Positions 44,417-53,589 of a DNA stretch of 64,000 nt are shown in pieces. The position numbers and the translations under genes were made by a program. The DNA lies in contig DXIS01000015.1 of the NCBI GenBank assembly GCA_019112735.1, positions 1 to 64,000 on the forward strand. The letters are read 5' to 3'. This DNA comes from Candidatus Mediterraneibacter guildfordensis (GTDB taxonomy: Bacteria > Bacillota > Clostridia > Lachnospirales > Lachnospiraceae). The notes under the pieces are model-generated. The model made no database searches. It saw nothing but the letters and a program-made list of their open reading frames with translations, and was not told the origin of the DNA. Position 1 is the stretch's first letter. Each line of letters starts with the position of its first letter.

Positions 44417-45871
44417 TTAATCCTCTGATACAATCTCGCCCAGATAGTAAAATCCCCGGCATTCCCGAAGATGTACGCGATAGAACTTTCCGATCATGGA
44501 CGCGTCCCCCGGGAAATGGACCAGAAGGTTATTGCCCAGTCTTCCCGTGATCAGGCTGCTGTCATGATCATTTACGCTTTCCGCAAGCACGGTCTGCACC
44601 GTGCCTTCGTGAATGGCGCAGCGCTGTGCAGAGATCTCCTGAACGACCTGGAGCAGCCGGTTGAACCGGTCTTTTACGACTGCTTCCGGCACCTGGTCTT
44701 CCATCACGGCGGCCGGCGTTCCGGTCCGCTTTGAGTAGATGAATGTAAAGGCGCTGTCATATCCGGCCTTTTTCACCACATCCATGGTCTCCAGGAAATC
44801 CTCTTCGGTCTCCCCGGGGAACCCGACAATGATGTCCGTGGTCAGCGAAATGTCCGGCATGACCGTTTTGATCCGGTCCACAAGGGCCAGGTAGCCTTCC
44901 TTTGTATACCGCCGGTTCATCTTCTCCAGGATCCGGGTACTTCCGGACTGGACCGGAAGGTGAAGATGCCTGCAGATCTTTTCAGAGTCCGCCATGACCC
45001 GGATCAGATCGTCGGACAGATCCTTCGGGTGGGACGTCATAAAACGGATCCGCTCGAGCCCGTCGATCTTCTCGATCTCCTGCAGGAGCTCCGCGAAGGA
45101 TATGGGGTGTTCCAGCGTCTTTCCGTAGGAGTTGACGTTCTGTCCCAGGAGCATGACTTCCACGACCCCGTCCGCCACGAGACGCTCGATCTCACGGATG
45201 ATGGCCTTCGGATCACGGCTCCGCTCCCGCCCGCGGACATAGGGAACGATGCAGTAACTGCAGAAGTTATTGCATCCGAACATAATATTCACGCCGGATT
45301 TGAACGGATATTTACGCTCGCTTGGAAGATCCTCCACGATCTTGTCCGTATCTTTCCATATATCGATGACGGTGCGGCCGGATTCCATCCGGATGGCCAG
45401 CAGTTCCGCGAATTTAAAGATATTGTGGGTCCCGAAAATGAGATCCACGAAACGATAGCTTTTTTTCAGCTTCTCCACCACTTCCGGCTCCTGCATCATG
45501 CAGCCGCACAGCGCGATCATCATATGGGGATTTTTCTTTTTGATCCGGCCAAGCTGTCCCAGGCGGCCGTAGACGCGCTGGTTTGCATTTTCCCGGACCG
45601 TACATGTATTGTAGATGACGAAATCTGTCTTCTCCTCATCTGATTCTTCCACGTAGCCGATGCGCTCCAGGATGCCGGTCAGCTTCTCGGAATCCCGGGC
45701 GTTCATCTGGCATCCGAAGGTGGTTACGCAAAAAGTAAGCGGCCGGCCGGCCGCCTCAGACATTTTCTCAAGATATGCCTTTGCTTTCTCTATATAATAG
45801 TACTGGCGCTCCGGCTCAGACACCGGGGCGGCTGCTTCCTGTTCAGCCCTATGTACAGAATATTCATTCAT
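44417..45871 (-). CDS. miaB: tRNA-2-methylthio-N6-isopentenyladenosine synthase
   Basis: A 484-residue radical-SAM methylthiotransferase. The N-terminal cluster Cys residues are in TTFGCQMNARDSE, NTCTVREN and CGCMM. The radical-SAM cluster is GCNNFCSYCIVPYVRGRERSR shortened to CxxxCxxC, and a TRAM domain ends the protein. It adds a methylthio group to i6A37 of tRNA. An extra 40-residue N-terminal tail is typical of clostridial MiaB. ATGA overlap with the DUF4250 gene. Confidence 0.95.
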   Translation of the reverse strand: MNEYSVHRAEQEAAAPVSEPERQYYYIEKAKAYLEKMSEAAGRPLTFCVTTFGCQMNARDSEKLTGILERIGYVEESDEEKTDFVIYNTCTVRENANQRVYGRLGQLGRIKKKNPHMMIALCGCMMQEPEVVEKLKKSYRFVDLIFGTHNIFKFAELLAIRMESGRTVIDIWKDTDKIVEDLPSERKYPFKSGVNIMFGCNNFCSYCIVPYVRGRERSRDPKAIIREIERLVADGVVEVMLLGQNVNSYGKTLEHPISFAELLQEIEKIDGLERIRFMTSHPKDLSDDLIRVMADSEKICRHLHLPVQSGSTRILEKMNRRYTKEGYLALVDRIKTVMPDISLTTDIIVGFPGETEEDFLETMDVVKKAGYDSAFTFIYSKRTGTPAAVMEDQVPEAVVKDRFNRLLQVVQEISAQRCAIHEGTVQTVLAESVNDHDSSLITGRLGNNLLVHFPGDASMIGKFYRVHLRECRGFYYLGEIVSED

Positions 45872-46050
45872 ACGAACTGGTTCCTCCCTGCATCATATAC
45901 ATAATCGATCATCCCGAGCCGTTCTGCGATCTCCGCGCGGTCCGCGCCCAGGTCGTCGCAGAGTGCGTCCAGGGACGGATAACGGTCCCGGAGCTTTGTA
46001 TTGATCACGCTCAGGAGCATGACCGGGTCTTTCGGAAGATTCAGAAACAT
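45868..46050 (-). CDS. DUF4250 domain protein
   Basis: A 60-residue protein, MFLNLPKDPVMLLSVINTKL then LGADRAEIAERLGMIDYVYD. It matches the small DUF4250 family of Clostridia with unknown function. RBS AAGGAG. It overlaps the gene before (10 nt) and miaB after (4 nt), so it is translated with them. Composition suggests a compact helical domain. Confidence 0.8.
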   Translation of the reverse strand: MFLNLPKDPVMLLSVINTKLRDRYPSLDALCDDLGADRAEIAERLGMIDYVYDAGRNQFV

Positions 46051-46619
46051 GTGATCATCTCCTTCTCTGTAAATATATAGCGGACACGAACGTCGTGGGC
46101 ATCCGCGGGCAGTTCATCCGCAATCTGGCAGGAAAAGGCCAGCGCCGCACGCGTACATCCGGTGTCTTTCTCCAGATAAGCGTCATAGAATCCGCCGCCG
46201 TATCCGATCCTTGCACCGGCACGGTCGAACGCGGTCCCCGGCATGACCACCAGGACATCCTCACCCGGATGGGGCGCTTTCGGACACCAGGGCCCGGGCT
46301 CGGGGATGCCGAATACACCGGGGCGCAGATCCGCCATACTGCGGACGAAGCAGAATTCCATCATGTGCTTTCCGCGCACCCGCGGAGCGGCCACGCGCTT
46401 CCGCTGACGGAGGGCCTCCCCGATGATCCGGCGCGTATCTGCCTCGTCCCGGAATGATAGATAGATGTAGATGCAGTGCGCATCACGGAACAGACTGCTT
46501 TCGATCAGCCTGTCCGCGATCCGGCCTTCCGCTGCCTTCCGCTCTGAAGGCGGCATCTCCGCCCTCAGTTTCTGATATTTTTCTCTAATTTCCGATTTTC
46601 TTTCCGTATTTTTCACCAA
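46041..46619 (-). CDS. 5-formyltetrahydrofolate cyclo-ligase
   Basis: A 192-residue enzyme converting 5-formyl-THF to 5,10-methenyl-THF with ATP. VVMPGTAFDRAGARIGYGGGFYD is the family motif (in parts: PGTAFD and RIGYGGGFYD), and the N-terminal EIREKYQKLRAEM is typical. The start is TTG 46619 or GTG 46616, inside the end of the DUF896 gene, with no clear ribosome site, so translation is probably coupled. Confidence 0.92.
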   Translation of the reverse strand: MVKNTERKSEIREKYQKLRAEMPPSERKAAEGRIADRLIESSLFRDAHCIYIYLSFRDEADTRRIIGEALRQRKRVAAPRVRGKHMMEFCFVRSMADLRPGVFGIPEPGPWCPKAPHPGEDVLVVMPGTAFDRAGARIGYGGGFYDAYLEKDTGCTRAALAFSCQIADELPADAHDVRVRYIFTEKEMITCF

Positions 46620-46806
46620 GATTCACAACCGTTCCGTCTTTTTCTTCCACATCGATATTATTAAGCTGCGCGAGCAGATTGCCCTTTACCGCCTCGATAT
46701 ATTCCCGGCGGAGGATCTTCTGCTCCTTCTTCTCCGCCTCCGTAAGCCCTTCGGCTTTTGATTTGCGGTACAGTTCATTGATCCTGTTTATCTTCTGCCT
46801 GTCCAT
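46585..46806 (-). CDS. DUF896 (YnzC/SosA-like) protein
   Basis: A 73-residue helical protein: KINRINELYRKSKAEGLTEAEK and LRREYIEAVKGNLLAQLNNI are the DUF896 signature. The family is widespread in Firmicutes. In B. subtilis one member (YnzC) is LexA-controlled. AGGAGAGGAG precedes the ATG at 46806. First gene of the miaB operon. Confidence 0.88.
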   Translation of the reverse strand: MDRQKINRINELYRKSKAEGLTEAEKKEQKILRREYIEAVKGNLLAQLNNIDVEEKDGTVVNLGEKYGKKIGN

Positions 46807-46855
46807 GGCTCTCCTCTCCTGATCTTTCTTCTTATTCCTCTGCATGTCGGAGTGT

Positions 46856-46884
46856 ATTATACACTATTTGCCCCTGTTCGTCCA
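46856..46884 (-). promoter_or_regulatory. Promoter of the DUF896-MTHFS-DUF4250-miaB operon
   Basis: TATAAT at 46856-46861 with TGGACG 17 bp upstream. The -10 is perfect and the -35 weak. The palindrome GTGTATAATACAC surrounds the -10. Confidence 0.5.
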
Positions 46885-46887
46885 GAT

Positions 46888-47265
46888 TCAGCTGGAATAG
46901 TTCTCGAGAAAGCCGTACAGTGCTTTTTCGGAGCCGATATATTTTCCGGCGGCGAGTTCCTGCCGGATCTCTTCCGGAAGGTCCGATATCGGTATATCAG
47001 TCAGCTCATATAATGTGCTTCCGTCAGCCAGGTAAACAGCCACGAATCCGTGAAGTTCTTTCAGGCAGTAGGACGTCTCCTCCCCGGTATCGGTTTCATC
47101 CGCCCGGGTGATCCGGGCTTCAATGTTTTTGGTGTCCGCAGTACTCTTTTCCAGAGCCGTCTGTCTTTCGACCACATGATCATAAGTAATGCGGTAACCG
47201 GCGGATAAGAGACAGAGCAGAACCGCCAGTGCAGCAAAAAAGCCAATCATGTATTTCGGTTTCAT
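46888..47265 (-). CDS. BofC C-terminal-domain-like protein
   Basis: A 125-residue protein with a signal anchor (MIGFFAALAVLLCLLSAGYRI) and a C-terminal part YCLKELHGFVAVYLADGSTLY ... GSEKALYGFLENYSS (in parts) like the BofC C-terminal domain. BofC in Bacillus delays SpoIVB action in the intermembrane space. The ATG at 47265 follows GGGTGTGGA. spoIVB is elsewhere in this window. Assignment is by resemblance of the C-terminal half only. Confidence 0.6.
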   Translation of the reverse strand: MKPKYMIGFFAALAVLLCLLSAGYRITYDHVVERQTALEKSTADTKNIEARITRADETDTGEETSYCLKELHGFVAVYLADGSTLYELTDIPISDLPEEIRQELAAGKYIGSEKALYGFLENYSS

Positions 47266-47318
47266 AATATCCACACCCTTTTTCATACAGTATTGGCTTT
47301 TTTTCATTCTTTATTCAG

Positions 47319-49043
47319 TTATTCGTCGTCTTCTTCATCCTTTTCCCGGACTTCGTAAGTATCCGTGGCTTCCGGCATCAGACGCAGTTTCCGGCATCCT
47401 CTTAAGATCCTTGCCCCCATCGGCAGCGCCAGGATGTCTTCTTCAGACATGGCTCCAAGCTTCAGGATCAGTACTGCGTAGACCATTACGGCGATCAGGA
47501 TGGCGATAACCGTAGGGATCACTCTTCCACCGATCAGCAGATCCAGTCCGAGATGGATAAGGTATGTAATAACGCCCATAACCGCGGAAGCGATCAGCGG
47601 TTTCAGGAACAGATCTTTAAAATCGATCCTGTAACCGCATACCTGACGGATCTTCCGCTGGTTAAGATAACACATTACCAGCGCAAATATAATATTTCCG
47701 GCAGGCAGTGCATATACGTTCATCCGGAATACAACAAGCATGATCACAAAAGCGATCAGATGCACAACAAGTGCAACCGCTGCATTTTTGGCAGGACTGG
47801 ACATATAATTCAGACCGTGCAGGATGGAATTGCTGATCGACGCCCATCCGTACAGGACGATCACCACCGCGCCCATCATGAGCAGATTGGCCGGCGTCGC
47901 GGAGGGATCATTATAAAGCAGCACCATGAGCGGTGATGCAAGGACGAAGAACCCGACACAGCTCGGGATCGTAATGATCGTTGTGAGCTTCAGGATCTGG
48001 CCGATCTGGCTGTGTACTTTCCTGCGGCTTCCGGCGATGACCACCATTGTCAGGCTGGGGACCAGCGAAGTACAGAGGGCATTCGGGATCGCCATCGGTA
48101 CATTGACAAGGGGGTCGTATTTCCCCGTATAAATACCCTGGAGTGCGATGTATTCACTCTCAACAAATCCCTGGGCATCCATCACATGATTGAATACGGT
48201 CAGGTCGATGATCTGATTGATATTGTAGACCGCTGTACTGAAGATGATCGGAACGGCGGTCAGAAGCAGTGCCTTCACAATGTGAGAATAAGATTCCGTC
48301 TGTTCGCTCCGGTCATTTCTAAGCCTTTTGCGGATCACACCGCGGGAAAGCCAGAGGACGAAAAGCAGGAAAAGCAGTCCGGCAAGGGCGCCAAGCACTG
48401 TGCCCAGAGTTCCGCCGGCCGCACCGAATGCAGGGCCGAGAAGGTCCTCGCCTGACTGTTCGCCGAGCCGGCTGCCCATTCCGAAAAGGACGCTGGCCCC
48501 TACGATGCTGACTACCGCATTGATGATCTGTTCGATCACCTGGGAGACCGCTGTGGGCACCATTGTCCCGAGTCCCTGGAAATATCCCCGGATCACGGCC
48601 ATGACCGCCACGATCAGAAGGCCCGGTGCAAGTACGCGGAGCGCATAGATGCTCAGCGGCGCTTTCATCATATGTTCAGAAATGATCCCGGCGCCAAGAA
48701 AGATGGCAAGTGCGATAATGCAGCCGACAACTGCGGCAAAGACCAGGGAGCCGATAAATGCACGGAATGCATTCCGCTGCTGGCGCATGGCCCTTCTCGT
48801 TGACACAAGCTTGGAGACCGCTGTGGGCAGACTCAGGCAGGAGATCATCAGGGCAAAAGCGTATACCTGATAGGCGTAGCCGTAATATCCGTTTCCTTCG
48901 TCTCCGAGTATATTCGTCAGCGGGATCCGGTAAATAACGCCGATCACTTTCGCGATCATCGCTGCGGCGGCAAGGATCGATCCCTGCACAATGTAATCGC
49001 CGCCCGCTGATTTCCTTTTACTCTTCTTTACTGTGTCTGACAT
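47319..49043 (-). CDS. SpoVB/MurJ-like lipid flippase (MOP superfamily)
   Basis: A 574-residue membrane protein with about 14 helices. GSILAAAAMIAKVIGVIYRIPLTNILGDEG (in parts) and GLGTMVPTAVSQVIEQIINA match the SpoVB/MurJ polysaccharide-transport family. Members flip lipid II or related lipid-linked sugars; SpoVB is needed for spore cortex. An acidic cytoplasmic tail (REKDEEDDE) ends it. AGGAGG lies 7 nt before the ATG. Whether it serves cortex or vegetative wall is not evident. Confidence 0.85.
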   Translation of the reverse strand: MSDTVKKSKRKSAGGDYIVQGSILAAAAMIAKVIGVIYRIPLTNILGDEGNGYYGYAYQVYAFALMISCLSLPTAVSKLVSTRRAMRQQRNAFRAFIGSLVFAAVVGCIIALAIFLGAGIISEHMMKAPLSIYALRVLAPGLLIVAVMAVIRGYFQGLGTMVPTAVSQVIEQIINAVVSIVGASVLFGMGSRLGEQSGEDLLGPAFGAAGGTLGTVLGALAGLLFLLFVLWLSRGVIRKRLRNDRSEQTESYSHIVKALLLTAVPIIFSTAVYNINQIIDLTVFNHVMDAQGFVESEYIALQGIYTGKYDPLVNVPMAIPNALCTSLVPSLTMVVIAGSRRKVHSQIGQILKLTTIITIPSCVGFFVLASPLMVLLYNDPSATPANLLMMGAVVIVLYGWASISNSILHGLNYMSSPAKNAAVALVVHLIAFVIMLVVFRMNVYALPAGNIIFALVMCYLNQRKIRQVCGYRIDFKDLFLKPLIASAVMGVITYLIHLGLDLLIGGRVIPTVIAILIAVMVYAVLILKLGAMSEEDILALPMGARILRGCRKLRLMPEATDTYEVREKDEEDDE

Positions 49044-49054
49044 GTAGTTCCTCC

Positions 49055-49570
49055 TTAAATATCAGTTCCGGCCTCTTGGCGCAGGATCTGGATTTTCTCC
49101 ATGATTTCACGCTGCTTCTGTTCCATCACGGCCCGCTCATCCTCTTCCATATGATCGAACCCGAACAGATGCAGCATACTGTGTGCGATCAGGAACGCGT
49201 ATTCCCGCCGCACGGAATGTCCGTATTCTTCCGCCTGCGCCTTTACGCGGTCCAGGGAGATCACGATGTCCCCAAGGAGCAGTTCCCCGGACTCCGGGTC
49301 AAAATAATCCGGCATATCCTCGAACCCGGAGAAATCACCGGGCGTTTCGTATTCCAGCATCGGAAAAGAAAGCACATCCGTAGGCCGGTCGATGTTCCGG
49401 TGCTCGCGGTTCATCTCACGGATCTCTTCATCGTGGGTCAGAAGAAGATCCACCTCCGTCTCGTAGGGGCATCCGATATATTCTAAAGCGGCGTCTGCGA
49501 CAAGCGCTGCCGTCTCCTCCGCATCAAAAGGCAGATCCACAGTTCCTTCGGTTTCAAGATACAGGCTCAT
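49055..49570 (-). CDS. ybeY: Endoribonuclease YbeY
   Basis: A 171-residue zinc endonuclease for 16S rRNA 3' maturation and ribosome quality control. The zinc motif HSMLHLFGFDH and the upstream REMNREHRNIDRPTDVLSFPM are intact. ATGA overlap with phoH, as in most bacteria. Confidence 0.96.
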   Translation of the reverse strand: MSLYLETEGTVDLPFDAEETAALVADAALEYIGCPYETEVDLLLTHDEEIREMNREHRNIDRPTDVLSFPMLEYETPGDFSGFEDMPDYFDPESGELLLGDIVISLDRVKAQAEEYGHSVRREYAFLIAHSMLHLFGFDHMEEDERAVMEQKQREIMEKIQILRQEAGTDI

Positions 49571-50559
49571 GAGTGCTTCCTCCGCGTCCTTGTTCTGGAC
49601 AGACTCTTCTTCTCGTATTCTTCATAGGCTTTTACGATCTTCTGGACGAGCGGATGGCGTACCACGTCTTTGCTCGTCAGGGTGCAGATGCTGATCCCCT
49701 CCAGCCCTTTTACCACTTTGACCGCCGTATCGAGACCGGATACCGATCCTGCCGGAAGGTCTTTCTGGGTCGCATCGCCGGTGATCACGACTTTGGAGCC
49801 GAAACCGATCCGGGTCAGGAACATCTTCATCTGGGCAGGAGTCGTATTCTGCGCCTCATCCAGTATGATAAAGGCGTTGTCCAGTGTACGGCCGCGCATA
49901 TAGGCCAGCGGAGCGACTTCGATCAGGCCTTTCTCGGAATTCTTGATAAAACTCTCCGCTCCCATGATCTGATACAGGGCGTCATAGAGCGGACGCAGGT
50001 AAGGATCGATCTTGCTCTGCAGGTCGCCCGGGAGGAATCCCAGCTTCTCTCCCGCTTCAATGGCCGGCCTGGTCAGGATGATCCGGCTGACTTCGTTCCG
50101 CTTAAAAGCCGTGATCGCCATGGCCATGGCCAGGTAGGTCTTCCCGGTTCCGGCAGGCCCCAGGCCGAATGTGATCATTTCTTTGCGGATGGAATCCACG
50201 TAGGCTTTCTGGCCCAGCGTCTTCGGCTTCACCGGCTTGCCCTGGAGCGTGTAGCAGATCAGTTCCTTATCGATCTCCACGATGCCCTCTTCCTGATCCT
50301 CAAAGACAAGGGAGATGGCATAATCCACATTCTGCTCGGTGATCACATTGCCCCGCTTTGACAGTTCCATAAGCTGGGCGAGGACGCGCTGCGCCTTTTC
50401 GGCGGATGCATTTTCTCCCACGATCTTCGTGCTCCCGTCCCTTGCGATCAGCGTCACATGGAAGGTCCGCTCGATCTTCTTTGCAAATATGTCAAACTGC
50501 CCGAATACATTTGCCTCGTGTTCGGCCGGTATATCAATCATCAGTTCCGACAGACTCAT
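49567..50559 (-). CDS. phoH: PhoH-like ATPase
   Basis: A 330-residue P-loop protein with an N-terminal KH-like domain, Walker A GPAGTGKTYLA and Walker B IILDEAQNTTPAQMK. PhoH/YbeZ partners YbeY in RNA metabolism. The ATG at 50559 has AAAGGAAAG upstream and lies 25 nt inside yqfD. Confidence 0.94.
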   Translation of the reverse strand: MSLSELMIDIPAEHEANVFGQFDIFAKKIERTFHVTLIARDGSTKIVGENASAEKAQRVLAQLMELSKRGNVITEQNVDYAISLVFEDQEEGIVEIDKELICYTLQGKPVKPKTLGQKAYVDSIRKEMITFGLGPAGTGKTYLAMAMAITAFKRNEVSRIILTRPAIEAGEKLGFLPGDLQSKIDPYLRPLYDALYQIMGAESFIKNSEKGLIEVAPLAYMRGRTLDNAFIILDEAQNTTPAQMKMFLTRIGFGSKVVITGDATQKDLPAGSVSGLDTAVKVVKGLEGISICTLTSKDVVRHPLVQKIVKAYEEYEKKSLSRTRTRRKHS

Positions 50560-51790
50560 CTGTTTCTTTCCTTTCAACTGTTACAATTTCTGTATCCTTT
50601 TCTTCGGTGATCCGTTCAGTGACCCAGATCACCCCTTTCGCCTCAGCCGTATTGGCAGACAGATTTATTTTAACATTATTTCCGCGGATTTGAACACCTT
50701 TTTCCCGTAATTCGTCACAAAATCTCTCAAAATCCGCACTGAGAAGCGCCTGCGCCTCTTCGGTGCCCACTTTTCTGTCCCGGAATGTGCAGGAACGCAC
50801 AGTCTGTATACCGAACGAAACAGGCAGGTAAATGTTCTCCCCGGCCTTCAGCTGTCTTTCCCAGACGGATGTTTCGCTGTCCTTATAGTCATTGGCCGTA
50901 CTGCCAATCGAGATCCGGCTGTTGCCAAGACGCACATAGACCATGTGTTTTTCTTTCCCGCTGAAAGATTTCTCCTGTTCCGTGAGCGGAATGGAGCGTT
51001 CATAATTCAGCGTTGTATCCGCATAAACATCCGCATCTGCATTGCAGTACTGATAATCGACAGCCTCTCCGGTATCGTCCGTGACTTCGATCCGCCCCAG
51101 GACCAGGATATCGCCTTTTTTCACCTGATCCCCCTCGTGGACCAGCGGAACGCCGGAACGTGTGACGATCTTCGTGATCACGCCGTCCGAAGAGGCGACG
51201 AGATCCGTCGGCGTCCGGCTTTCCTCCGCTTCACCGGTCTGTGCCGGATCCGCGTCGTCATTCTCTTTTATACGGATGTTCAGCCGGCTTCCGTCGATGG
51301 ACGCCGAGACCCAAACGATATCATTATATTCCTTCCGGATCTTTTTGACAATCCCCGGACAATCCACCCGGCTTCTCAGCATCAGAGGCGCTGTGTCCCC
51401 CTCTCTTAAAAACGCGGCCAGCGTCTCGTCCGGCCACCTGACATTCCCTTCGAAGCGGATGTCCCAGATAAAAAGCGAATAGATTTTAAGAAGCACGGCG
51501 CACAAAAAGATCCCTGCAAAGAAAAGCTTCCGGTGTCTCCATCTGAACAGGGAAAAAGGCATGCCGTACCGTCCGGTCACACGGATCCGGGTATGTGATC
51601 TATGTGCAAGCGGCCGGATCTTTCTGAAATCTGAAAGGGCCAGGTACATCTCGTATCCGTTTCCTGAGGGCGCAAGTCCACGGATATAGATGTTGTTCCG
51701 GGAACACAGATTGATAAAGCGCTCTGTCGATAATCCTTCCACACGGATCTTTACATATCCGCCGATCCAGCGGAGCAGCGACCGCATCAC
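50534..51790 (-). CDS. yqfD: Sporulation protein YqfD
   Basis: A 418-residue protein: an N-terminal cytoplasmic domain, one membrane helix (about 86-106, LFFAGIFLCAVLLKIYSLFIW), then an external domain with a SpoIVFB-like/YqfD fold (VASSDGVITKIVTRSGVPLVHEGDQV in parts). YqfD is sigma-E controlled and needed at engulfment in B. subtilis. The start is GTG (51790) or the adjacent ATG. It overlaps yqfC by 4 nt. Confidence 0.92.
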   Translation of the reverse strand: MMRSLLRWIGGYVKIRVEGLSTERFINLCSRNNIYIRGLAPSGNGYEMYLALSDFRKIRPLAHRSHTRIRVTGRYGMPFSLFRWRHRKLFFAGIFLCAVLLKIYSLFIWDIRFEGNVRWPDETLAAFLREGDTAPLMLRSRVDCPGIVKKIRKEYNDIVWVSASIDGSRLNIRIKENDDADPAQTGEAEESRTPTDLVASSDGVITKIVTRSGVPLVHEGDQVKKGDILVLGRIEVTDDTGEAVDYQYCNADADVYADTTLNYERSIPLTEQEKSFSGKEKHMVYVRLGNSRISIGSTANDYKDSETSVWERQLKAGENIYLPVSFGIQTVRSCTFRDRKVGTEEAQALLSADFERFCDELREKGVQIRGNNVKINLSANTAEAKGVIWVTERITEEKDTEIVTVERKETDESVGTDD

Positions 51791-52089
51791 GCTTCGTCCC
51801 TCCCGTTCTCAAAGCGGATCTCTTCGATCTTCCCGGTCACTTTCATCTCATCATTCGTGTAATAATCAACCTGGAGACGGCTGCCGGCCACCCGGATCTG
51901 CCCGGTCCGGGTCCGGATCCTGACCAGGTCGTCTGAATATTCCGCGATCCCCCGGTAATTGCCGATAAAGACCTCAAAATCTCCGGTCACGGTAAGGACC
52001 GGCGCTTTCTGAAGGACGTCCCTTGGAAGCCCGGCGGCTTCGACCAGACGGTTCCGTAACTGCTCTCTTTCCATAAAAATGCCACACAT
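51787..52089 (-). CDS. yqfC: Sporulation protein YqfC (YabP/YqfC family)
   Basis: A 100-residue protein with VLTVTGDFEVFIGNYRGIAEYSDD and IRVAGSRLQVDYYTNDEM, the YabP/YqfC signature. The ATG at 52089 is chosen since AAAGG lies just upstream and the longer frame would begin inside the sigma-E-like promoter. It heads yqfC-yqfD-phoH-ybeY. Confidence 0.9.
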   Translation of the reverse strand: MCGIFMEREQLRNRLVEAAGLPRDVLQKAPVLTVTGDFEVFIGNYRGIAEYSDDLVRIRTRTGQIRVAGSRLQVDYYTNDEMKVTGKIEEIRFENGRDEA

Positions 52090-52104
52090 ACGCCTTTTAT
52101 AGTC

Positions 52105-52134
52105 AGTATATGTGCGGCACACAATGTCCTATTC
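52105..52134 (-). promoter_or_regulatory. Sigma-E-like promoter of yqfC
   Basis: GAATAGG (52128-52134), a 14-bp spacer and ACATATACT (52105-52113), close to the sigma-E consensus (7 of 9 at -10). The predicted leader is only about 12-15 nt. The yqfC-yqfD pair is sigma-E dependent in Bacillus. Confidence 0.55.
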
Positions 52135-52146
52135 AGATAAATGGGT

Positions 52147-53019
52147 TCAGGAAATGGATCTTTCGTTGATAAACATCCCCTGGAAGCGTTCTGCCTGGAA
52201 TTTCTGCACGAACCAGTCGCATTTGCACAGGAAGAGATAATAGATGTTCAGCCCGCATCCGTGTATGGTCTCAAAGTTCCCCTGTCCTTTCGAGACGATC
52301 AGGTCGGCGTCTCTTATAAGCTGTTCTGCCTCCTCACTGATATCGGCAAGGTCTGTGCCGGCAATCCCGCTTCCATTGCCCGTCACATTGACGATCCGGT
52401 CCAGTCCGACATAACGCGCAGCATCCAGATCCGCGTCATTGACCACCGGCTCGCCGCGGACAATGGCTGTCACTTTTACACCGGGATGCTGTTCCTGCAG
52501 GATCTTCATGGCGATCTTGTCAAGGACGATCTCGCCGCAGTTGTCCGTAAGCCATACGAGGGATGAGGCATGCTCCAGATCAGCAAGGAACCGCCGGTAC
52601 ACCTCTTTTTCGAGACCGGCTGAGCCCTGGGCTTCAAAAAGCTCCAGCAGTTTTTCCTTAGTAATATCTTTTACCGCCGCATAATCGATATAGTTGCCGG
52701 TGCGGGCATAGCACAGCGCGGCCTCCAGCGGATTGGCATGGTTCCGGATCTGCGCTTCCAGTTCCTCTTCCATGGAGAGCAGGTAATCGTTAAACTCCTG
52801 TTTCACCTCTTCCATGCTGTCACGCTTCCCCCAGTACTTCTCATAGATCCGCGAAAGCGGTTTTACGAGCGCCGGGGCGGACAGATCCGGATCACAGGAT
52901 GACAGAAAGGCGAGGACCTCTCGCATATAGGCCATCTTTTTCTCTTCGTCATCGAATTTCCTCACCTGGGATTCCTGCATATTGATCAGGCAGGTGAGGC
53001 AGAATGAATTGATCTTCAT
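52147..53019 (-). CDS. DUF89 / ARMT1-like protein
   Basis: A 290-residue DUF89 protein. CLTCLINM at the start, LTDNCGEIVLDKIAM, SKGQGNFETIHG and the C-terminal LCKCDWF are family landmarks. The Asp and Asn of DNCGE and the Asn of GQGNFE form the metal site. DUF89 proteins are metal-dependent phosphatases thought to remove damaged sugar phosphates or cofactors. ATGA overlap with the flavin reductase gene, so they share an operon; the physiological substrate is unknown. Confidence 0.88.
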   Translation of the reverse strand: MKINSFCLTCLINMQESQVRKFDDEEKKMAYMREVLAFLSSCDPDLSAPALVKPLSRIYEKYWGKRDSMEEVKQEFNDYLLSMEEELEAQIRNHANPLEAALCYARTGNYIDYAAVKDITKEKLLELFEAQGSAGLEKEVYRRFLADLEHASSLVWLTDNCGEIVLDKIAMKILQEQHPGVKVTAIVRGEPVVNDADLDAARYVGLDRIVNVTGNGSGIAGTDLADISEEAEQLIRDADLIVSKGQGNFETIHGCGLNIYYLFLCKCDWFVQKFQAERFQGMFINERSIS

Positions 53020-53534
53020 GCCTTCTTCCTCAGCACTTTCACGATCTCCGCCATGTACATCGTATGGTAATCTTTATCCGGATACCATTTCTCATCACAT
53101 TCTCCGCCGTCTGTGAAGCACTCCGGCACCATATTCTGGGCATAGAGCTTCCTGCACACGAAGATCTCCTCCGCCTCTTCCACGGCGGTTGTCCCGTCGA
53201 TCTCCACCGGATGGAGGCCGGCTTCCTGCCACTTATCCGCCACATCTCTGCCGGACACGGAACCGCATACGTTCAGCGCCTTCCGGTATGCTTCCGGGAG
53301 AAAAGACAGGGTGAAATATTCATTCTTGTCCACGAACTCCTTCGTATATCTCTGGGGACGGATGTACGCCGTCGCCACCGGTTTCCCCCACATAATGCCG
53401 ACGCCGCCCCAGCTGGCGGTCATGGTATTGCAGTCTTCGCTGCTCTTACCGGCTGTGATCAGCATCCACTGCCTGCTGATCTTATCAAAGGGGTTGAACT
53501 GTAATTCTGAAATCTTTACTTCTTCAAATGCCAT
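53016..53534 (-). CDS. Flavin reductase family protein
   Basis: A 172-residue flavoprotein of the flavin reductase-like (FMN-binding split barrel) family. NTMTASWGGVGIMWGKPVAT and YIRPQRYTKEFVD are typical. Clostridial members often act as electron-transfer or flavoredoxin proteins. RBS GAAGGA. It is coupled to the DUF89 gene and 55 nt after the aldo/keto reductase gene. Confidence 0.88.
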   Translation of the reverse strand: MAFEEVKISELQFNPFDKISRQWMLITAGKSSEDCNTMTASWGGVGIMWGKPVATAYIRPQRYTKEFVDKNEYFTLSFLPEAYRKALNVCGSVSGRDVADKWQEAGLHPVEIDGTTAVEEAEEIFVCRKLYAQNMVPECFTDGGECDEKWYPDKDYHTMYMAEIVKVLRKKA

Positions 53535-53589
53535 TTTCTTTTCCTTCTTTCTGCTGCAGTCTGTTATTATCTGGTTCTGAGAGGAAATC

